Origin: Baffinella frigidus
Lineage: Eukaryota; Cryptophyceae; Cryptomonadales; Baffinellaceae
Direction of reading: 5' to 3'
DNA length: 24,833 nucleotides
Assembly (NCBI GenBank): GCA_026770585.1
Contig: MU646334.1
Location: 395,125 to 419,957, forward strand
The translations under genes and the position numbers were made by a program. Below are positions 1-6,400 of this stretch, one piece after another. The stretch's first letter is position 1. Each line of letters begins with the position of its first letter. The notes under the pieces are model-generated. The model ran no database searches, was not told where the DNA came from, and saw only the letters and a list, made by a program, of their open reading frames with translations.

Positions 1-24
1 GGGGGGGGGGGGGGGGGGGGGGGG
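1..24. other. Homopolymer G run at window start
   Basis: Twenty-four consecutive G bases. Probably a contig end or sequencing artefact, but long G runs also occur inside the window (for example 1280-1294, 5135-5148, 8201-8217), so a real tract is possible. Confidence 0.6.
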
Positions 25-31
25 TTAGGGT

Positions 32-134
32 ATCCCCTAAGTGGCGAGTAGGCTCATACGCCCTACCGTAGGGCCCTAGGACCTGTCTAGGACCTCTCGG
101 CGGTCGATTTTGACCGCCTCACCACGTAAGAGAC
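32..134. mobile_element. Foldback element, diverged copy, inverted orientation
   Basis: Aligns along its length to the reverse complement of the element at 7418-7520: the left terminus ATCCCCTAAGTGGCGAG, the CTACCGTAGGGCCCTAGGAC core, and a degenerate right terminus CTCACCACGTAAGAGA. It overlaps the tail of the tentative last POLR1C exon. Confidence 0.7.
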
Positions 135-217
135 AGGGTCAAGGGACAAGGGTTTGGGGTTTGGGGTCCGCCATCGAATGAACGGACCCCACGGAAAGCC
201 GTGAGCGTCTTCATTGC
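119..217 (-). CDS. POLR1C: Possible POLR1C C-terminal exon (tentative)
   Basis: After acceptor AGAGCAG the frame reads [11 protein letters not shown] and so on, to a TGA after 32 codons. Joined to the previous LFKQ this gives LFKQAMKTL, similar to the L-x-x-EAIKVL helix of RPAC1. The downstream part reads into a foldback repeat and does not look like the family C-terminus, so the true exon may end near 190-195 at a GT, with the last exon lost beyond the contig end. Confidence 0.4.
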   Translation of the reverse strand, partial: AMKTLTAFRGVRSFDGGPQTPNPCPLTLSLTW

Positions 218-3200
218 CTGCTCTCCGGCTAAACCCTAAACCCTAAACACTAAAACCTAAACCTTCCGGGGGAAGGGGGCGCCGTTTTTAGAGCACGCGA
301 GCCGGGAAGGAGCAGAGTGTCGGTCCCTAGGCTGCACGGTTGTTCCTCTTCTTTGATGCGTCCAGGTCAACTCTAGTGAGGGGGACCTTATTCAAGCGAT
401 CGGCGGGGACGGGGGAGTTTTTTGGGGGGTTTGGGTCCTAGGCGGCTAGGCGACACGGCCTTCGCGCAAGGGGATACATGGTGGTTGTGGTGGTTGTGGT
501 GGGTTCGGTCCGGAATGAACGCACGTTTCCCTCAGCGTGAAGTAGTCGGCGGGGGCGAGGGGAGGTGCATACACGCCGACCGTGTTGGTCGCAATAACGG
601 TCTCACTCTCTCGGAGGGAGTCTCACTCGGAGAGACGGGAGGGGGGTGATGAGATTTGTAGGCAATTTTACCCTTCAGAGGTCCTAGGCAGGTCCTAGGG
701 CCCTACGGTAGGGCGTATGAGCCACTTAAGGGATACATAAAGGTCTCTCTCTGAGAGATCTCTGGGATAGATGGGATGGGGGGGATGCCTGCTTGAAGAG
801 TTCGGTGGGTTTGATGATGCCGGAGGACTCGATGGTATAGATGAAGTGGTCCTTCTTGCGCGCCAGCCGAATCTGGAGAGCGGTGTGAAGAGATGTTGGT
901 CGCAGAAATGGAAATTGGTTGCAGAAATAGTGAAAATTGGTAGCAGAAATAGAGGGAAAATGGTAGAAATTGGTCGCAGAAATAGTGGAAACATGGTTGA
1001 AGTTGATGGTACAAATTTTCTTGCGTGCCAGCCGCACCTATCAGGGAGCGGTCGCAAGAGAGAGTGAGACCTTCGTTACTCCGAAGGACCACTTCATCTG
1101 AGACTTTTCGAGAGCGGTGTGCAGAAAAGTTGGCCGGATAAATAATGGAAACATGGTAATAGTCGATGGTACACAATTATGAACTTTTACCATTATTGCA
1201 TTATCTTCGCGGCCAACTTTTGTGGACAGTACTCTACCAGGAAAAGTTGGAGAAGAGAGAGAGTTGGGTGTGTGTGTGTGGGGGGGGGGGGGGGCTGGAG
1301 AGGGAGGGTGACTTTTTTTAAATGTATTTGGTTTTCTTTTCACATTTGCTTCGAGAAGGGATGGGAAACTGTGAAATCGCCCCCAGGGGAGGGTGTCGAG
1401 GAAGAAGCATCTTGGACTTCAAGGTGCAGGGTTTAAGGTGTAGGGTTGCACCTGGGGCGCGACACCTTGAACCCGTGCACCCTACACCCTGCACTCTGCC
1501 CCTTCACCCTACACCCTTCATCCTACACCCTTCACCCTGCACCCTACACCCTACACCCTACACCCTGCACCCTTCACCCTACACCCTACACCCTACACCC
1601 TACGACTTACACCCTACACCCTACATCCTACGACACTAGGAGGACTCGAAGGAAGAAGGACCTGGGGCGCGAGGTCTTCGTCCCGGATGCACTCTCGGCA
1701 CAGCGTGCAGTCCCGCTCCTAGTGGGGGATGAGGGTTTAGGGTTTAGGGTTTAGGGTTTAGGGTTTAGGGTTTAGGGTTTAGGGTTTAGGGTGTCGGGTT
1801 TGGGGTTTGGGATTTCGGGTTTCGGGTTTGGGATTTCGGGTTTCGAGTTTCGGGTTTCAGGTTTCGGGTTTTAGGGTTTGGGGTTTAAGGTCCAGGGTTT
1901 AGGGTCCAGGGTTTCGGGTTTCGGGTTTCGGGTTTCGGGTTTCGGGTTTCGGGGTTCGGGGTGTGGGTTTAGGGTGTAGGGCTTGAAAGTGGGAGCGGGA
2001 CCCGTTCCAAGACGATCGCACGGACCATAACAGAATCGTACCCGGTTTTCAGGCTTTTACTTTATCGAGTTGGATGGGAGGTGCACAACATTTTAAGTTT
2101 GATGGGAGGTGCACAACAAGTTTGATGGGAGGTTCACAACCCAAGTTTGATGGGTGGTGCACAACAACGTCGGGCGGGGGCGGGACCCGTTCCGAGACGA
2201 TCGCGCGGCGGCTCCCCCCCGCCAAGTCCTCGATGTCGAAGCAGCTTATCGGACACTGCGCACACGTTTTTGCCAAAGTCAACACTCTTCAACTTAAAGA
2301 CATAGCGTTGCTTAGTGCCTGCGCCCGACGTGCCCTGGGAGCCCAACACCTCGTCACTGGACCGGGCGGGGAGTGCCACGCTGATCTTTCCTGTCAAGTG
2401 TATTATATGGTACCACGATGGTAACCTGTACGCTGGGAAAGCTGCGCGCCAGGAAACCCTCTGATCCGAACAGCGCAAACCAACGTTGTCCATCCGTCCG
2501 TCCAAACTGGACTGCCCTTGAAAATTCGCCACCACCATTTCTGGGTAATGATAAGTCAAGCGCGGGCGGAGGAAGGGGGGGGGGGGTGTTGAACCTTGGC
2601 GACGAGGGTGTCGGCTCGTCAAGCACGTCCCCCAAGATGTCTCGGATCGGGTCCCGCGCCACTCGAGACTATTGCATCGATGACTCACATCCAGGATTGA
2701 TAGTACTGAAGAAGAAGGTATGGAAAATGCACTGCAGGCCAGGATTTCTTTGCTCACGTCAACCCCCCCTTGAAACTGACCTCTTTAAAATCACGAACAC
2801 CACAGTGGCGTCCTTTTCACTACACCTCTTTCCAGTTTTTTTCAAAGTTGACTAATACAAAATGTTCTGGCTAGCAGTGACACGGTGGCGAGGGTACCTT
2901 GACGACGAGGGAGGGAGGATTGGCATTGATTGGATGGGCATTGATACCTTGGCGACGAGGGTGTCAGCACGCTCTGTCAGCACGCTGTCAGCACACCTGT
3001 CACGCGCGGTACGTAGGAGGATGGGATTGGCATTGGTACCTTGGCGACGAGGTTGTCGGCGCGCTCGTCGAGCACGTCTCCCAGGATGTCGATCCGCGGG
3101 AGCAGCCGGTACCTGCACCAGGGAAACCAAATTTAAAATGCTATCTCAGCGTCGACATAGCTTTACCATAGCACACAATTCAACCTCACGTTTACAAAGA

Positions 3201-3389
3201 GGTGATTTGAATTGAATCCCAATTTAGGGACGGCAGTGTACCACGCGGTGGCGACGGGCGACCACTTGGCGTGCCCGCGGTCTCCGAAGTTGTTCTCTCT
3301 CTGTCTCCCTCTTTGTATATCACTCTGTCTCTCTCCCTCTCCCTTTCTCTCTCCCCTATCTCTCTCTCTCTCTCGCGCGCGCGCTCTCG

Positions 3390-3449
<60 letters not shown>

Positions 3450-6400
3450 CGCTCTCTCTCTCGCTCTCTCTCTTTCTCTCTCTCTCTCGCGCGCGCGCTC
3501 TCTCTCTCGATCTCTCGCGCTCTCTCTCTCTCGCGCGCGCGCTCTCTCTCTCTCGCTCGCTCGCTCTCTCTGTCTCGCTCTCTCGCGCGGGGTCTCTCTC
3601 GGGAGGAGACGGTACCACGCAGTGGCGACGGGCGACCACTTAGCGTGCCCGCGGTCTCCGAAGTTGTTCCCCTTCACGCAGTGCATCTCAATGTCGATCT
3701 CCTGCAAGGGGGGATGCGAGGTTTCATAAATGGTCAAACATGACCGCGACAAGCCAGAAGACACGGTGGGATGCCACGGCACCGGCAAGCTTGAGAGCAA
3801 TCAAGAAAAAGAAAGAAGGACAGGCAAGCGCTGTTTGTTCGTGGAGGGGGGGGGTGCGTTTATGAAAAAGACGCGCTGAGAATGGATTCGCAGTAGGGCC
3901 GAACCTATAGCTCTGTCCCAGTCGATTCGGTCTCACCAATGTGGTGAAAGCAGCCCCCCCCCCCAAAAATGACGGATTGCCACCACAACCCCCACACGTC
4001 AACTTACGCATAGTCCGCGAGCCAAACCGAGATTTCGGCAGAGGCAGGAACGCTAGCTCTGCCTCTAGCTCTGCCTCAGTTAATCCTGGGTCCTCTACAT
4101 AGATCAGGACTCCGTTCAAACGTTTCACTACAAAGTTATAGATGAATCAAATAAGGAACCTACATGGACTGAGGCAGAGATAGGAAGAACATGTCCAGGG
4201 CGAAGGCGTGCGACAAGGATGTCGGAGTGGACAGGCTCGGCCCAAAAGTTGACGGATTGGTACTACACACCCAGCACGTCAACTTACGAATAGTCCGCGA
4301 GCCAAACCGAGACTTCGGCAGAGCTACGACGAACCTGCCCCGGGCGAAGGCGAGCCACGAGAATGTCGGAGTGGACAGGCTCGGGGCGGTCCGACGCGAA
4401 ACGCTATCCGCGGTTAATGGGGGCACTACAACGCTATCCGCGGTTAATGGGGGCACTACAACGCTATCCGCGGTTAATGGGGGTACACGAACCTGTCCCG
4501 GGCGAAGGCGAGCGACGAGAATGTCGGAGTGGACAGGTTCGGGGCGGTCCGACGCGAAATCCTCCTCCTGCTTCCCGAAGGGCAGCCACTGCAGCTGCGA
4601 AGAGAACACCTGCGCGCGAGAAACCCCAACTCGCTTGAGCACCTCAGGCTGCATCGCTGCCGGTGAAGCGGTTCCATCCACCAACCCTCACGGGAGGACC
4701 AAATCGTTAATTTTAAGACCTGGTATTTACCCGGCTGAGGGGTCAGATCTGGCCCCTCTGTCAAAGGAAAGCGGCTCCAAAAACGCGTCGATTTGGTCCG
4801 ATTGTGAGGGTTGGTGGATCCATGCCCGCCCTCCAGGAGGCTCCGGGCACAACGCCGCGCCTCCACAACCTCACAACCTCCTGCTTCCCTCACGGGTTCC
4901 AGAGCTGCTTTGACGAAAACGCCTGCGGAAGCCGCCGCTTTTCGAGCGCCGGTTTGGTCGTTCTGTCCGGCCACACGTCGTGTGGCGTGTCAAGTGCACG
5001 TTGGGGGCGTTGCAGCAAAGGGCGGCAGGGGGTGGGGCCGCGTCTTCCCGTTGATTGGTTGAACCATAACCTGATAGCTCCGGCGGCTGATATAACAACA
5101 CCAATGTGGTTTTCGGCGTGTCGAGGCATGCGGCGGGGGGGGGGGGGGCACAGGGGGGTTAGGGTTTAGGGTTTATAGTTGAGTGTCCAGGGTTTAGGGT
5201 TTACCTTTCCGTTGATTGGTTCCTGGTTCGCGTCCCCACCAGGGGCCTTCTTGCACTTGACCTGTGTTGAGGGTTTATGGTTTATGGTTTAGGGTTTAGG
5301 GGTTGGGGTGTGGGGATTGGGGTTTGCGGTTTAGGGTTCAGGGTTTCGGGTGTAGGGTTTAGGGTTTAGGGTTTAGGGTTTAGGGTTTAGGGTTTAGGGT
5401 TTAGGTTATAGGGTTTAGGGTTTAGGGTTTAGGGTTTAGGGTTTAGGGTTTAGGGTTTAGGGTTTAGGGTTTAGGGTTTAGGGTTTAGGGTTTGGGCTAT
5501 GAGGTTTAGTTTCTGGGTCTGGGGTTTAGGAATCCACGGGCGCGGGGGTCAGCTCCCTCCCATTCCGCGCTCTGCATAATGTTGGCAATTGCCAAGTAGG
5601 CTGACTTTACAAAAAACCCAGACGGTCGTTGCCAGCACGGTGTTCGTTTGCGGCACGTGGGGGTTGGGAGGTTGGGTGGCTTGGAAACGAAGGGAGAGGG
5701 GGGGGGGCGGGAGAGACAAAGAGAGAGAGAGAGAGAGACAGGGACAAGGACAGGGTCAGAGAAACATAGACAGCGAGACAGCGAAACAGAAAGGGGGTCG
5801 GGGGGGTAGGGGGTGCGTGCCTGGAGTTTGAACTTGATCACCTCCTTCTCGCTGACGGGCCCCGTGCTATCCACCGCCTTCGTCTCTGCGGGGTTCGGGT
5901 TTGGGGTTGAGGGTGTAGGGTTTAGGGTTTGGAGTTTAGGGTTTGGGGTTTGGGGTTTGGTGTTTGGGGTGTAGGGTTTGGGGTTTAGGGTTTAGTGTGT
6001 AGGGGTTCGGGTTTTGGGTTTTAGGTTGAGGGTTTATGGTTTAGAGTTTAGAATTTAAGGTTCAGGGGGCGCGGACAGGGGGAGGGCCAGTCGAACTTTT
6101 CAGGGTTGATTTGATCGGCGTCAGGCCTCATCCTCATCATTAGGGTTGAAGGCTCAGGGTTGAGAATTGAGGGGTCCACTTAGCAGCCACCGTGGACCTT
6201 TCCCCCCGGATTTCCGGGGGAATTTTGGGTCGCAATCCACAGCAATGGACAAGATTTGTACCCGAATCGTTTAGATGGACTATTTGAGTCACTGATGGCG
6301 TTTAGATGGACTATTTGAGTCACCACGGGGAGGGGGCGCAGACCGGGGGACGGCCAGTCGAACTTTTCGGGGTCGATTTTGATCGGGATCAGGCCCAGGC

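Noticed and set aside
695-1057. Phe/Pro-rich minus-strand ORFs
   Set aside because: Produced by the GAAATTGGTCGCAGAAATAG tandem repeats around 897-1000; only the KDHFIY exon within is supported.
2134-2757. 207-codon minus-strand ORF as a gene
   Set aside because: Crosses a POLR1C exon in another frame and its echo; amino-acid pattern is not protein-like.
3192-3800. Long open frames on both strands over 3.2-3.7 kb
   Set aside because: Arg/Glu or Ser/Leu runs produced by CT/CG dinucleotide repeats; only the POLR1C exon part is supported.
4401-4490. CRISPR-like array (3 x 30 bp)
   Set aside because: Units are contiguous with no spacers, and the context is a eukaryotic intron.
5330-5500. True chromosome end (telomere)
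   Set aside because: The TTTAGGG tract is interior, lies between two exons of POLR1C and is followed by unique sequence.
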